Positions 46,166 to 55,365 are shown, counted from the stretch's first letter. The stretch: 64,000 nucleotides of DNA from Flavobacteriaceae bacterium (GCA_024743095.1 JANSXF010000007.1:32148-96147), one strand, 5' to 3'. Translations and numbers: made by a program. Notes: generated from the letters alone by a model not told the origin.

Positions 46166-46272
46166 CTAACTCATCTCCATAGAGCCATTTAGGGCTCTGA
46201 ATTGCTATGGGAAGGAAAGTTCAGCTATGAAAACGGTAATGGATTAAGGGGGCCTTCGCGGCCCTTTTAATT
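46166..46272 (+). ncRNA. Candidate small RNA with terminator between recA and trhO
   Basis: The gap holds a hairpin AGAGCC (46181-46186)/GGCTCT (46193-46198) inside an outer CCAT (46177-46180)/ATGG (46207-46210) pairing, then a strong GC-rich terminator stem TTAAGGGGGCC (46244-46254)/GGCCCTTTTAA (46260-46270, two G:U pairs) followed by a T/A-rich tail. There is no plausible gene that this terminator would serve on the plus strand, and the trhO promoter lies after it. A convincing promoter for the RNA was not found. Confidence 0.4.
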
Positions 46273-46290
46273 TACTCTCCCTTTAATTTT

Positions 46291-46298
46291 TATCTTTG
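46291..46298 (+). promoter_or_regulatory. Putative -7 element of trhO
   Basis: TATCTTTG matches TAnnTTTG and lies 41 bases before the trhO ATG, downstream of the terminator at 46244-46270. No TTG at the ideal distance. Confidence 0.5.
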
Positions 46299-46339
46299 CA
46301 GGAATTTTAGAACCATTCTCTAACTTAATCAAGTATAGC

Positions 46340-47371
46340 ATGCAACTGTACAACACATTAAGTGCAAAGGAAAGGGAAGCCCTTATCGAGGAGGCCGGGA
46401 AGGAACGCCTTACCATCTCTTTCTATCAATATGCACGAATAGGCAATCCGCAAATCTTAAGAAACCATCTTTTTTTGGCTTGGAACGATATGGAGGTTCT
46501 GGGGCGTATTTATGTCGCGCACGAAGGGATAAATGCCCAATTATCGGTGCCGGCGGAAAACTTTAAGGTATTCAAGGAACATTTGGACAGCATTTCCTTT
46601 TTGGAAAATGTGCGCTTGAACATTGCCATTGAGCAGGACAATAAATCCTTTTTGAAACTCAAGGTGAAGGTCAGGGACAAAATTGTGGCGGATGGATTGA
46701 ACGATGACACTTTTGATGTGACCAACAAGGGAATCCACGTTGGTGCGGAACGGTTCAACGAACTTATTGAAGATACCAATACGGTTTTGGTGGATATGCG
46801 GAACCACTACGAAAGTGAGATCGGACATTTTAAAAATGCCATCACGCCCGATGTGGACACCTTTCGGGATTCTCTTGATATTATAGAACAGGACCTTGCC
46901 GAGCACAAGGAGGACAAAAAACTGGTAATGTACTGTACCGGGGGCATCCGTTGTGAGAAGGCCAGCGCATACTACAGGCACAAAGGCTTTAAAAATGTAT
47001 ATCAGTTGGAGGGCGGTATCATCGAATACACCAGACAAGTGCGTGAAAAGAAATTGGAGAACAAGTTCTTGGGAAAAAACTTTGTTTTTGACCATAGGAG
47101 GGGAGAACGTATTTCCGAAGATGTCATAGCCCACTGCCACCAATGCGGAAAACCTTGTGACACCCATGTAAACTGCGCCAACGAAGCGTGTCACCTGCTC
47201 TTTATACAATGTGAAGCGTGTGCGGAGAAAATGAACAATTGCTGTTCGGTGGATTGTATGGAAGTACATGCATTGCCCTATGAAGAGCAGAAACAATTGC
47301 GCAAGGGCAAGGGAGCCAGCAATAAGATATTCAAGAAGGGCCGCTCACCGGTCCTAAAATACAAGAAGTAG
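46340..47371 (+). CDS. trhO: tRNA uridine(34) hydroxylase, rhodanese type
   Basis: This 343-residue protein has an N-terminal acylphosphatase-like part (TISFYQYARIGNPQILRNHL), a central rhodanese domain with catalytic Cys199 in MYCTGGIRCEKAS, and a C-terminal Cys-rich zinc-like segment (CHQCGKPCDTHVNC, then CEACAEKM). TrhO catalyses oxygen-dependent formation of 5-hydroxyuridine at tRNA position 34. It stands alone with its own promoter. Confidence 0.95.
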   Translation: MQLYNTLSAKEREALIEEAGKERLTISFYQYARIGNPQILRNHLFLAWNDMEVLGRIYVAHEGINAQLSVPAENFKVFKEHLDSISFLENVRLNIAIEQDNKSFLKLKVKVRDKIVADGLNDDTFDVTNKGIHVGAERFNELIEDTNTVLVDMRNHYESEIGHFKNAITPDVDTFRDSLDIIEQDLAEHKEDKKLVMYCTGGIRCEKASAYYRHKGFKNVYQLEGGIIEYTRQVREKKLENKFLGKNFVFDHRRGERISEDVIAHCHQCGKPCDTHVNCANEACHLLFIQCEACAEKMNNCCSVDCMEVHALPYEEQKQLRKGKGASNKIFKKGRSPVLKYKK

Positions 47372-47474
47372 TATTTCAATGCTGCAACAAATTGTGTTAT
47401 ATTTACAACTGGTAATTTTTTATGAACCCTTTTTAGGGAAGCCCATTAAGTTTCCTTAAATCAAGATATTATAT

Positions 47475-48635
47475 ATGGCGTGTAGCAGTTGTTCAACCGG
47501 CAAGGATGGACAACCGCGTGGTTGCAAGAACAATGGTACTTGCGGCACTGATGGTTGTAACAAGCTGACAGTCTTTGACTGGCTTTCCAATATGTCGTTG
47601 CCCAACGGTCAAAAACCCTTTGATTGCGTTGAGGTACGTTTCAAAAACAGTAGAAAGGAATTCTATCGAAATACGGAGAATCTCACTTTGTCCATTGGGG
47701 ATGTAGTGGCCACTCAGTCCAAATCGGGCCACGATGTTGGCGTGGTGACCCTTACCGGCGAACTGGTGCGTATCCAAATGAAACGCAAAAAAGTAGCGCT
47801 CGATGATAAGACCATTCCCAAAATTTACAGAAAGGCCACCCAACGTGACATTGATATTTGGCAAAAATGTAGGGACAGGGAAGAGGAAATAAAAAAACGT
47901 TCCCGGGAAATAGCCATTTCGTTAAAGCTCGAAATGAAGCTCAGCGATGTGGAATTTCAGGGAGACGGTTCAAAAGCTACATTTTATTATACTGCCGAGG
48001 ACAGGGTTGATTTTAGACAGTTGATCAAGGATATGGCCAAGGCCTTTGGAATCCGTATTGAGATGAGGCAAATCGGTTACCGACAAGAAGCCCAGCGATT
48101 GGGCGGTATCGGTTCTTGCGGTCGTGAACTTTGCTGCTCTACCTGGTTGACGGATTTTAGGTCCGTCAGCACGGCATCGGCACGTTATCAGCAATTGGCC
48201 CTGAACCCTCAAAAACTGGCCGGCCAATGTGGAAAGCTTAAATGTTGTCTCAACTATGAGCTGGACATGTATCTGGAAGCATTAAAGGATTTTCCGCCGT
48301 CCGACTGTAAGCTGAAGACCCAAAAGGGACTGGCCTTCTGCCAAAAGGCGGATATCTTTAAAGAAACCCTTTGGTTTTCGTATAAAGATGAACCGGCAAC
48401 TTGGCACACCCTTTCCAAAGACCAAGTCTTGGAAATTCTGGAACGTAATAAGAAAGGCGATAAAGTTGCCAGTCTTGAGGAGTATGCAGCAGATAATATA
48501 GCGGAAGAAAAGACTACTTTCGAAAATGTCGTGGGCCAGGACAGCCTTACCCGGTTTGATAGGCCGAAGAATAAAAAGAGAAGAAAGAAAAAGCGTAGAA
48601 AACCAAAACCCAAAGCATCCTCCAATGCGAAATAA
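47475..48635 (+). CDS. PSP1 domain protein (RicT-like)
   Basis: This 386-residue protein starts with a Cys-rich patch (MACSSCSTGKDG, CKNNGTCGTDGCN), has the PSP1 domain in the middle (DFRQLIKDMAKAFGIRIEMR, GGIGSCGRELCCSTWL near residues 210-225, KLAGQCGKLKCCLNYE near 246) and ends in a Lys/Arg-rich tail. In Bacillus, RicT acts with RicA/RicF on mRNA maturation and the Cys clusters bind Fe-S; the flavobacterial role is not established. It overlaps gldH by 11 bases, as is common in gliding flavobacteria. Confidence 0.9.
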   Translation: MACSSCSTGKDGQPRGCKNNGTCGTDGCNKLTVFDWLSNMSLPNGQKPFDCVEVRFKNSRKEFYRNTENLTLSIGDVVATQSKSGHDVGVVTLTGELVRIQMKRKKVALDDKTIPKIYRKATQRDIDIWQKCRDREEEIKKRSREIAISLKLEMKLSDVEFQGDGSKATFYYTAEDRVDFRQLIKDMAKAFGIRIEMRQIGYRQEAQRLGGIGSCGRELCCSTWLTDFRSVSTASARYQQLALNPQKLAGQCGKLKCCLNYELDMYLEALKDFPPSDCKLKTQKGLAFCQKADIFKETLWFSYKDEPATWHTLSKDQVLEILERNKKGDKVASLEEYAADNIAEEKTTFENVVGQDSLTRFDRPKNKKRRKKKRRKPKPKASSNAK

Positions 48636-49116
48636 ATTTTTGTTTCCCTTGATGGTGATTCTTACCCTGTCGTCTTGCAACGAATTGTTGGTCTATTCGG
48701 ATTACAAACCGGTTAAGGAAGCAAAATGGGAGATGGGGCAAGATGTTGATTTTCAATTTTCCGAACTGGATTCCACCCAGAGCTATAACCTGTTCATCAA
48801 CATCAGGAACGACGATAATTTTGCCTTCAGCAATTTATTTTTGATAGCCGAGTTAGAATACCCAAGCGGCAATACCGTTAAGGACACACTGGAGTATAGA
48901 ATGGCGGAACCCAATGGCAAATGGCTGGGCAAAGGCATGGGCAGTATTAAGGAGAATAAACTTTGGTTCAAGGAAAACATCGATTTTCCCGATTCCGGCG
49001 TATATAAGGTGAATATTTCCCACGCCATGCGAAAAAATGGCGATGTGGAGGGCCTCCATGTTTTGGAGGGAATAACGGATGTTGGTTTGGAAATAGAAAA
49101 AGCACCCAAATTATAA
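48625..49116 (+). CDS. gldH: Gliding motility lipoprotein GldH
   Basis: This 163-residue lipoprotein has a signal peptide ending in LTLSSC (Cys at residue 18) and the GldH body: SQSYN-type beta strands, NDDNFAFSNLFLIAELEYPSG and GKWLGKGMGSIKENKLW. GldH is one of the gliding/secretion Gld lipoproteins. The ATG at 48625 gives the signal peptide; the frame is open earlier but overlaps the RicT-like gene. The following PBP gene starts on its last base. Confidence 0.93.
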   Translation: MRNKFLFPLMVILTLSSCNELLVYSDYKPVKEAKWEMGQDVDFQFSELDSTQSYNLFINIRNDDNFAFSNLFLIAELEYPSGNTVKDTLEYRMAEPNGKWLGKGMGSIKENKLWFKENIDFPDSGVYKVNISHAMRKNGDVEGLHVLEGITDVGLEIEKAPKL

Positions 49117-51440
49117 TGGCAAAGAAACGTCAACAAAAACAGCAACACAATTTTTTTCCTTTTATCAAGTGGTTTTGGATCATATTCGGAGCAGGTGTCC
49201 TATCCGTTGTCCTTATTTTTCTATTGGCCTCCTGGGGAGTGTTCGGGGAAATGCCAACCTTTGAGCGTTTGGAAAACCCCGAGACCAACTTGGCCACGGA
49301 GTTTATCTCCTCGGATGGGGAAACCTTGGGAAAACTCTATTTGGACGATAACAGGACTTGGGTGGATTACGAGACCCTTCCACAGAACATTATTGATGCC
49401 TTGGTAGCTACCGAGGATGCCAGGTATTACGACCATTCCGGTATCGATGCGCGTGGATTTGCAAGGGCCTTGGCCTTTTTGGGCACAAAGGGCGGGGCAA
49501 GTACCATTTCGCAGCAATTGGCGCGACAGCTTTTTGTTGGGGTCCGATCTAGAAACCTATTTGAAGCCGTCACCCAGAAAATAAAGGAATGGGTCATTGC
49601 CACCCGTTTGGAAAGGAACTATACCAAACAAGAGATCATAGCGATGTACCTTAATATTTACGATTTTGGTTACAATGCGGATGGTATCCGTTCCGCATCT
49701 AGAATTTACTTTGGAAAAGAACCTGCCGATCTCAAAACCGAAGAATCAGCTGTTTTGGTGGGCATGCTCAAGAACTCTTCGCTCTACAATCCAATGCGCC
49801 GGGAAGAGATGGTCTTCAATCGTCGCAATACCGTGCTTGGACAGATGGCCAAGTATGGGTATATCAGCGAAAAGGAGAAGGATTCGTTGCAAAGCAGTGA
49901 GATGAAGATCAATTTTAATCCCGAATCGCACAGGGAAGGATTGGCCACCTATTTTAGGATGTACATGCAGCGTTATTTGAACCAATGGGTCCGTGAAAAC
50001 CCAAAACCGGATGGAGAGCATTACAATATTTATCTGGATGGACTAAAGGTCTATACGACCATAGATTCCAGAATGCAACAAAATGCAGAGGAAGCCGTAC
50101 AGGAACACATGAGTAATTTGCAGGCAGAGTTCTTTCGTCAAAATACCCCTGATCGTAATCCCACCACTCCTTTTTTGGATTTGAGAAAGGGAGAGATAGA
50201 TACCATTATGCGAAATGCCATGAGGCGTTCCCCAAGGTGGCGTCATTTGAAGCGAGAAGGATTGTCCGAAAAGGATATCGAGGCCACCTTCCATAAAAAG
50301 GAGGAGATGACGGTTTTTGATTGGAACAGTGATTCCTACGAGAAGGATACCATCATGACCCCGATGGATTCCATCAGATATTATAAAACTTTCCTGCGTA
50401 CCGCCATGATGTCCATGGAGCCACAAACAGGGCATGTGAAAGCTTGGGTAGGCGGAATCGATTACAAACATTTTCAGTACGATAATGTAATTCAAGGATC
50501 AAGACAGGCAGGTTCTTTGTTCAAGCCTTTTGTATATGCCGCTGCCATTGACCAATTACGATATTCTCCCTGTTATACCCTTCCTGATAACCAATATAGT
50601 ATCGAACCGGGAAAGCATGGGAACATGTTGGCATGGACCCCAAAGAATTCCGACGGAAAATATTCAGGGGAGGATATGACCTTAAAGAACGCATTGGCCA
50701 ATTCGGTAAACACCATTACGGCACAACTCATTGATAGGGTAGGCCCCGGAGCTGTGGTTTCCATGGCAAAAAACATGGGGATCACCAGGGAAATCCCAGC
50801 AGTGCCGTCCATTGCACTTGGTACGCCAGATGTGAGCGTTTATGAAATGGTGGGGGCCTTCGGGACTTATGCGAACCAGGGGGTTTACGTAAAACCCGTA
50901 ATGGTCACACGCATCGAGGACAAAAATGGCACCGTACTATTCGAATACAAACCCGAAACCAAGGATGTGCTGAGCAAGGATGTGGCCTATGCCATGATCA
51001 ACCTTTTGGAAGGGGTGACCCAATATGGTTCGGGAGGAAGGTTAAGGCATACCTATGGTAAGAACAATACCGTTTATAAAGAGATTATAACAGGATACCC
51101 ATACGAATTGACCAACCCGATAGCAGGTAAAACAGGGACCACACAGAACCAGAGCGATGGATGGTTTATGGGGATGGTGCCCAATTTGGTGACCGGTGTC
51201 TGGGTCGGTGGAGAAGATAGGTCCATCCACTTTAACCGTTTGTTGTACGGACAGGGAGCGGCCATGGCGCTGCCAATTTGGGGACTTTACATGAAAAAGA
51301 ACTATGCCAACGAAGAGATCGGCGTATCGAAGGATGCTTTCGAGGCACCTGAGCAGATGTCCATTAATTTGGACTGCTCGCAACAACAAAATGATGAGGA
51401 TATCGATACCGATGATGATCTGCACGACTTGGACTTCTAG
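49116..51440 (+). CDS. Penicillin-binding protein 1A family (bifunctional)
   Basis: This 774-residue type II membrane protein has a cytoplasmic N-terminal Lys/Gln stretch, one membrane helix (about 19-40), a GT51 transglycosylase domain (ATEDARYYDHSGID near residue 99, GGASTISQQLARQL near 128) and a transpeptidase domain (SxxK in GSLFKPFVY near 467, the SVN motif, and KTGTTQNQSDGW near 675). It builds peptidoglycan. It forms an operon with ricT-like and gldH and is closed by a perfect terminator. Confidence 0.96.
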   Translation: MAKKRQQKQQHNFFPFIKWFWIIFGAGVLSVVLIFLLASWGVFGEMPTFERLENPETNLATEFISSDGETLGKLYLDDNRTWVDYETLPQNIIDALVATEDARYYDHSGIDARGFARALAFLGTKGGASTISQQLARQLFVGVRSRNLFEAVTQKIKEWVIATRLERNYTKQEIIAMYLNIYDFGYNADGIRSASRIYFGKEPADLKTEESAVLVGMLKNSSLYNPMRREEMVFNRRNTVLGQMAKYGYISEKEKDSLQSSEMKINFNPESHREGLATYFRMYMQRYLNQWVRENPKPDGEHYNIYLDGLKVYTTIDSRMQQNAEEAVQEHMSNLQAEFFRQNTPDRNPTTPFLDLRKGEIDTIMRNAMRRSPRWRHLKREGLSEKDIEATFHKKEEMTVFDWNSDSYEKDTIMTPMDSIRYYKTFLRTAMMSMEPQTGHVKAWVGGIDYKHFQYDNVIQGSRQAGSLFKPFVYAAAIDQLRYSPCYTLPDNQYSIEPGKHGNMLAWTPKNSDGKYSGEDMTLKNALANSVNTITAQLIDRVGPGAVVSMAKNMGITREIPAVPSIALGTPDVSVYEMVGAFGTYANQGVYVKPVMVTRIEDKNGTVLFEYKPETKDVLSKDVAYAMINLLEGVTQYGSGGRLRHTYGKNNTVYKEIITGYPYELTNPIAGKTGTTQNQSDGWFMGMVPNLVTGVWVGGEDRSIHFNRLLYGQGAAMALPIWGLYMKKNYANEEIGVSKDAFEAPEQMSINLDCSQQQNDEDIDTDDDLHDLDF

Positions 51441-51461
51441 TTTTGACTCATTTTGATAAAT

Positions 51462-51500
51462 AAAGCCCTAAGCATATCCTAATTTGCTTGGGGCTTTTTT
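51462..51500 (+). terminator. Terminator after the PBP1A gene
   Basis: A 13-bp stem, AAAGCCCTAAGCA (51462-51474) with TGCTTGGGGCTTT (51485-51497, one G:U pair), loop of 10, then a T-run. It ends the ricT-like/gldH/PBP operon. Confidence 0.93.
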
Positions 51501-51539
51501 ATTTAAATCGTAATTTCAGGGAATATTAATACGAATTCT

Positions 51540-52241
51540 ATGATCAATAAAAAAGTAGCCGATGTAACCAATGCATTGAAGGGAGTAGAAGACGGAATGA
51601 CGTTTATGCTAGGGGGATTCGGCCTATGTGGAATACCGGAAAATGCCATTGATGAATTGGTCCGATTGGGCGTCAAGGACATCACCTGCATATCCAACAA
51701 TGCCGGAGTCGACGATTTTGGCCTTGGGTTGCTCTTGCAAAAACATCAAATAAAAAAAATGATATCCTCCTATGTGGGGGAGAACGATGAGTTCGAACGT
51801 CAGATGCTGAGCGGCGAACTGGAAGTGGAACTCACACCGCAAGGAACCCTGGCAGAGAAGTGCAGGGCGGCACAAGCGGGGTTTCCAGCCTTTTATACCC
51901 CGGCAGGTTTCGGGACCGAAGTGGCCGAAGGCAAGGAGACCCGTGAATTTGATGGCAAGATGTATGTTTTGGAACCCGCTTTTAAAGCTGATTTTGCCTT
52001 TGTCAAGGCATGGAAGGGGGATCAGGCCGGCAATTTGATATTTAAAGGTACCGCAAGAAACTTTAATCCATGCATGTGCGGGGCAGCCACCGTAACCGTA
52101 GCAGAAGTCGAGGAACTACTTCCCGCGGGCAGTCTGGACCCTAACCAGATTCACATTCCCGGAATATTTGTACAGCGTATTTTCCAGGGCGGGAAATATC
52201 AGAAAAGAATTGAGCAACGAACAGTAAGACAGAAAGTATAA
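51540..52241 (+). CDS. scoA: 3-oxoacid CoA-transferase subunit A
   Basis: This 233-residue protein has [19 protein letters not shown] near residue 18 and the [20 protein letters not shown] segment near 120, typical of the alpha subunit of succinyl-CoA:3-ketoacid CoA-transferase. With subunit B two bases downstream it activates acetoacetate using succinyl-CoA, feeding ketone-body or amino-acid carbon into acetyl-CoA. Confidence 0.95.
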   Translation: MINKKVADVTNALKGVEDGMTFMLGGFGLCGIPENAIDELVRLGVKDITCISNNAGVDDFGLGLLLQKHQIKKMISSYVGENDEFERQMLSGELEVELTPQGTLAEKCRAAQAGFPAFYTPAGFGTEVAEGKETREFDGKMYVLEPAFKADFAFVKAWKGDQAGNLIFKGTARNFNPCMCGAATVTVAEVEELLPAGSLDPNQIHIPGIFVQRIFQGGKYQKRIEQRTVRQKV

Positions 52242-52243
52242 TT

Positions 52244-52897
52244 ATGTTGGATAAAAGCGGAATAGCGAAACGCATAGCTAAAGAAATCAAGGACGGGTAC
52301 TATGTGAACCTTGGAATAGGGATTCCCACATTGGTGGCCAATTTTGTCCGGGATGATATTAGCGTGGAGTTCCAAAGTGAGAACGGAGTTTTGGGCATGG
52401 GCCCTTTCCCGTTCGAAGGAGAAGAGGATGCCGACATCATTAACGCCGGGAAACAGACCATTACCACATTGCCCGGCGCTTCATTTTTTGACTCTGCCAC
52501 CAGCTTTGGAATGATTCGTGGGCAACATGTCCATTTAACCATTTTAGGGGCAATGGAAGTGGCCGAAAACGGTGATATCGCCAACTGGAAGATACCAGGT
52601 AAAATGGTCAAGGGCATGGGGGGTGCCATGGATTTGGTGGCATCTGCGGAAAACATCATAGTGGCCATGATGCACACCAACAGGGATGGCGATTCAAAAC
52701 TTTTGAAAAAATGTACATTGCCATTGACCGGTGTGGGGTGCGTAACCAAGATAGTGACCAATCTTGCGGTGTTGGAGGTAACAGAACAGGGATTTAAACT
52801 ATTGGAAAGGGCGCCCGGGGTCTCCGTAGAGGAAATAGAGAATGCAACCGAAGGTAGATTGATAGTTGAAGGTGAGGTTCCTGAAATGAGTATTTAA
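52244..52897 (+). CDS. scoB: 3-oxoacid CoA-transferase subunit B
   Basis: This 217-residue protein has the catalytic Glu in QSENGVLGMGPFP near residues 45-57 and GGAMDLVASAENIIVAM near 126. It carries the thioester-forming residue of the heterodimeric CoA-transferase. The stop is followed by about 320 bases without a sure gene, apart from a possible 34-residue ORF. Confidence 0.95.
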   Translation: MLDKSGIAKRIAKEIKDGYYVNLGIGIPTLVANFVRDDISVEFQSENGVLGMGPFPFEGEEDADIINAGKQTITTLPGASFFDSATSFGMIRGQHVHLTILGAMEVAENGDIANWKIPGKMVKGMGGAMDLVASAENIIVAMMHTNRDGDSKLLKKCTLPLTGVGCVTKIVTNLAVLEVTEQGFKLLERAPGVSVEEIENATEGRLIVEGEVPEMSI

Positions 52898-53030
52898 TAA
52901 ATATGCACCTCATTTTTACAACATTTTATAGCTATTACACAACAATAGTTTTAGAATGCCATTCAACGATTATATATTTGGTTATATCGAATTTTTTACC
53001 CAAATTAACACCACCAAAACCGAATTGACC

Positions 53031-53135
53031 ATGGCCCTAAAAACACAAACTACGATGGACGAGAACGTCCAGGTTTACAGAAACGATTTTTTCACAGGAT
53101 TTATGCTTTTGATTAAGAAGCTTTTTATGCTTTAG
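53031..53135 (+). CDS. Possible 34-residue small protein
   Basis: ATG at 53031 opens a 34-codon frame (MALKTQTTMDENVQVYRNDF, then a hydrophobic FMLLIKKLFML tail). It lies before a good terminator at 53164-53190, which suggests a transcript ends here. I know no family; codon choice is not diagnostic. It may be random. Confidence 0.3.
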   Translation: MALKTQTTMDENVQVYRNDFFTGFMLLIKKLFML

Positions 53136-53162
53136 ATCAGTTATAATCCCCCTGAAGAATTT

Positions 53163-53192
53163 GGAGCCAACACCTTGTTCGGCTCTTTTTTT
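53163..53192 (+). terminator. Terminator before the GNAT gene
   Basis: GAGCC (53164-53168) pairs with GGCTC (53181-53185), extended by AACA/TGTT with a bulge, followed by an 8-base T-run (53186-53193). It could end scoAB or the small ORF at 53031-53135. Confidence 0.75.
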
Positions 53193-53219
53193 TGTCATAT
53201 TTTTAAGAAAACCATTCAG

Positions 53220-53738
53220 ATGGCGCTCCATTTTCGGGAATGTACCCGCACCGATTTGGATACTTTGGTGAACATATCCAAGACTACTTTTTCCGATGCT
53301 TTTGAGAAGGACAACGGCCCCGAGGATTTTCGGGCATACATCAATGAAGCGTTTTGCCCTGAAAAGTTGGCAAACGAACTCGCAAATAAGGATAGCCTTT
53401 TTCATTTTGTTTATGATCATGAAGAATTAGTAGGCTATTTCAAACTGAATATTGATGCCGCCCAAACCGATGTGCTCGACCCCAATGCCCTCGAAATTGA
53501 ACGTATTTATGTTTTGGCAGAACATCAAGGCAAAAAAATCGGCTCTTGGATGCTCAACGAAATAATTGTCAAGGCCGGAGCATTAAGTAAAAATTACATT
53601 TGGCTGGGAGTTTGGGAGCACAATCCAAAAGCCATTCAATTTTACCAGGGACATGGCTTTGCCAAGTTTGGTGAACACCCATACCATGTTGGGTCCGACA
53701 AACAAACGGACTGGTTGTTGCGATTGGAGGTGCAATAG
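53220..53738 (+). CDS. GNAT family N-acetyltransferase
   Basis: This 172-residue acetyltransferase of the GCN5-related fold has IERIYVLAEHQGKKIGSWML (the acetyl-CoA pyrophosphate loop, Q-G-K-K-I-G) near residues 91-108 and the WLGVWEHNPKAIQFYQGHGF segment near 129. The ATG at 53220 is preferred over an upstream ATG at 53175, which overlaps the terminator. The substrate is unknown. Confidence 0.93.
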   Translation: MALHFRECTRTDLDTLVNISKTTFSDAFEKDNGPEDFRAYINEAFCPEKLANELANKDSLFHFVYDHEELVGYFKLNIDAAQTDVLDPNALEIERIYVLAEHQGKKIGSWMLNEIIVKAGALSKNYIWLGVWEHNPKAIQFYQGHGFAKFGEHPYHVGSDKQTDWLLRLEVQ

Positions 53739-53757
53739 CCCTTCCAAAAAGACTATA

Positions 53758-54081
53758 TCCCTGATAGAGTTTTTAAAAGCGGCATGCACCAACAAGGAAA
53801 TTGCCTTGGCATTCAGCTTGGTCAAACTATTGGTCCGGTACACACCATATCGGCGGATAGTGGAAAAGCTCACATTGCCCCAAAATAGTGAGAGTTATTG
53901 GAACCGACCATACATTTTGGTCTGTGCGGATAGCATTATCTGTTAGCAGCTTACTGGGTATGGCAAGGAGAAGAAGGCGTTGCTGTGCCATAACTTGAAT
54001 ACTTTGCCGGAATTTCAGGGTTTTGAACTGCCTTTGGATGATGTGTTGCAGGCCTTCAAGATGGTGAAAAAGCAATTTTGA
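53758..54081 (+). pseudogene. Unknown gene interrupted by an in-frame TAG
   Basis: One frame reads LIEFLKAACTNKEIALAFSL, then TPYRRIVEKLTLPQNSESYW, NRPYILVCADSIIC, then TAG (53944-53946), and continues in the same frame with QLTGYGKEKKALLCHNLNTL, PEFQGFELPLDDVLQ and KMVKKQF before TGA. The composition on both sides of the TAG looks protein-like, so this is either a decayed gene or one with a stop inside. The family is unknown to me. Its end overlaps the convergent vsr by 26 bases. Confidence 0.5.
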
Positions 54082-54544
54082 CCTTGTTGAGGTGGGTCAA
54101 TACCTGTTCCAAACATCCATCCAAGTCCTTTTTTATTTCGGTTTCCCAAAATCGGAAGACGGTATACCCTTTTTCCCTTAAGGCTCGATTCACCTCTTGA
54201 TCACGTTGCATGTTACGTTCGATTTTTGGGATCCAAAACTCCCTGTTGGTCTTGATTTTTTCCTTGCGTTCCTCCCAATTATGGCCGTGCCAATATTCCC
54301 CATCGATAAATATGACGGTCTTGTACTTTTTAAGGGCCATATCGGGCTTTCCTATGAGTTTTTTGTAGTCGATACGATACCTGTATCCCGAGTGCCACAA
54401 TGCTTTTCTAAAGGCAAGTTCCGGCTTGGTGTTCTTGCCGCGGATCTTTCCCATGATCTTGGAACGCTCGGGCGTCGTATAGAAACCTGATTCCTCATTG
54501 AACCGAGGTACCTTGATGCGTTCTTTGGGGTATTCTTTGGGCAT
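54056..54544 (-). CDS. vsr: Very short patch repair endonuclease
   Basis: This 162-residue protein has the Vsr pattern: RSKIMGKIRGKNTKPELAFR near residue 26, RYRIDYKKLIGKPDMAL near 54 (catalytic Asp in PD), VIFIDGEYWHGHNW near 76 (His-rich metal site), and a final VFRFWETEI. Vsr nicks 5' of T:G mismatches made by deamination of 5-methylcytosine. Start at 54544, since the earlier frame end at 54568 lies in the sdhB terminator. No cytosine methyltransferase is found beside it. Confidence 0.93.
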   Translation of the reverse strand: MPKEYPKERIKVPRFNEESGFYTTPERSKIMGKIRGKNTKPELAFRKALWHSGYRYRIDYKKLIGKPDMALKKYKTVIFIDGEYWHGHNWEERKEKIKTNREFWIPKIERNMQRDQEVNRALREKGYTVFRFWETEIKKDLDGCLEQVLTHLNKVKIAFSPS

Positions 54545-54558
54545 ACCGTAAGATAATA

Positions 54559-54592
54559 AAAAACCCAAACTCCTATTGGAATTTGGGCTTTG
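54559..54592 (-). terminator. Terminator of the sdhCAB operon
   Basis: Minus-strand stem: CCCAAA (plus 54564-54569) with TTTGGG (54582-54587) and TCC/GGA inside, with one mismatch; a T-run follows on the minus strand (54563-54556 region). It lies 26 bases after the sdhB stop and just before vsr. Confidence 0.8.
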
Positions 54593-54612
54593 TACATCGA
54601 AATGTGATTTGT

Positions 54613-55359
54613 TTATCCCTTTAGCGTAGCGGATAAATACTCACGGTTCATCCTAGCGATATTGGTCAATGAGATACCTTTGGGGCATTCCACTTCACAA
54701 GCTCCGGTATTGGTACAGTTGCCAAAACCTTCCAAGTCCATTTGGCGGACCATGTTCTGAACACGCTCGGTAGCTTCCACCTGGCCTTGGGGCAACAGGG
54801 CAAATTGGGAAACTTTGGCAGATGTGAACAACATGGCACTGGCATTTTTACAAGCGGCCACACAGGCACCACAACCAATGCAGGTCGCGGCGTCCATGGC
54901 TTCATCTGCATCATATTTATTGATCGGTATGGCATTGGCATCGATGGTATTTCCGGAAGTGTTCACGGAAATATACCCGCCGGCCTGCTGAATACGGTCA
55001 AATGCACTACGGTCCACGATCAAATCCTTGATGACCGGGAATGCGGTGGCACGGAAAGGTTCGATAACGATGGTATCCCCATCGTTGAACTTTCTCATGT
55101 GCAGCTGACAAGTGGTTACCAATCTATCCGGTCCATGGGGCTCCCCGTTTATTTGAAGCGAACATGTTCCACAGATACCTTCCCTGCAATCGTGGTCAAA
55201 TTCTACGGGTTCCTCGCCTTTGGAGACCAATTCTTCATTTAGGATATCCAACATCTCCAAGAAAGACATATCTCCTTCTACACCGTCGAGGGTATAATCA
55301 ACTATTCTTCCTGGTGTGGATGCGTCTTTTTGACGCCATATTTTTAGATATAATTTCAT
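54613..55359 (-). CDS. sdhB: Succinate dehydrogenase iron-sulfur subunit
   Basis: This 248-residue protein has the [2Fe-2S] ligands in [12 protein letters not shown] near residue 59 plus a distal Cys, and two further Cys clusters: [13 protein letters not shown] near 148 and [15 protein letters not shown] near 212. It passes electrons from the flavoprotein to the membrane quinone site. It ends the sdhC-A-B unit. Confidence 0.97.
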   Translation of the reverse strand: MKLYLKIWRQKDASTPGRIVDYTLDGVEGDMSFLEMLDILNEELVSKGEEPVEFDHDCREGICGTCSLQINGEPHGPDRLVTTCQLHMRKFNDGDTIVIEPFRATAFPVIKDLIVDRSAFDRIQQAGGYISVNTSGNTIDANAIPINKYDADEAMDAATCIGCGACVAACKNASAMLFTSAKVSQFALLPQGQVEATERVQNMVRQMDLEGFGNCTNTGACEVECPKGISLTNIARMNREYLSATLKG

Positions 55360-55365
55360 AGTTTC

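Noticed and set aside
46541..47296. Long minus-strand frame opposite trhO
   Set aside because: trhO has catalytic and zinc motifs in frame; the antisense frame shows none.
47372..47474. Promoter TATATTTA before the PSP1 gene
   Set aside because: It lacks the final G of TAnnTTTG and a placed TTG, so it is not supported.
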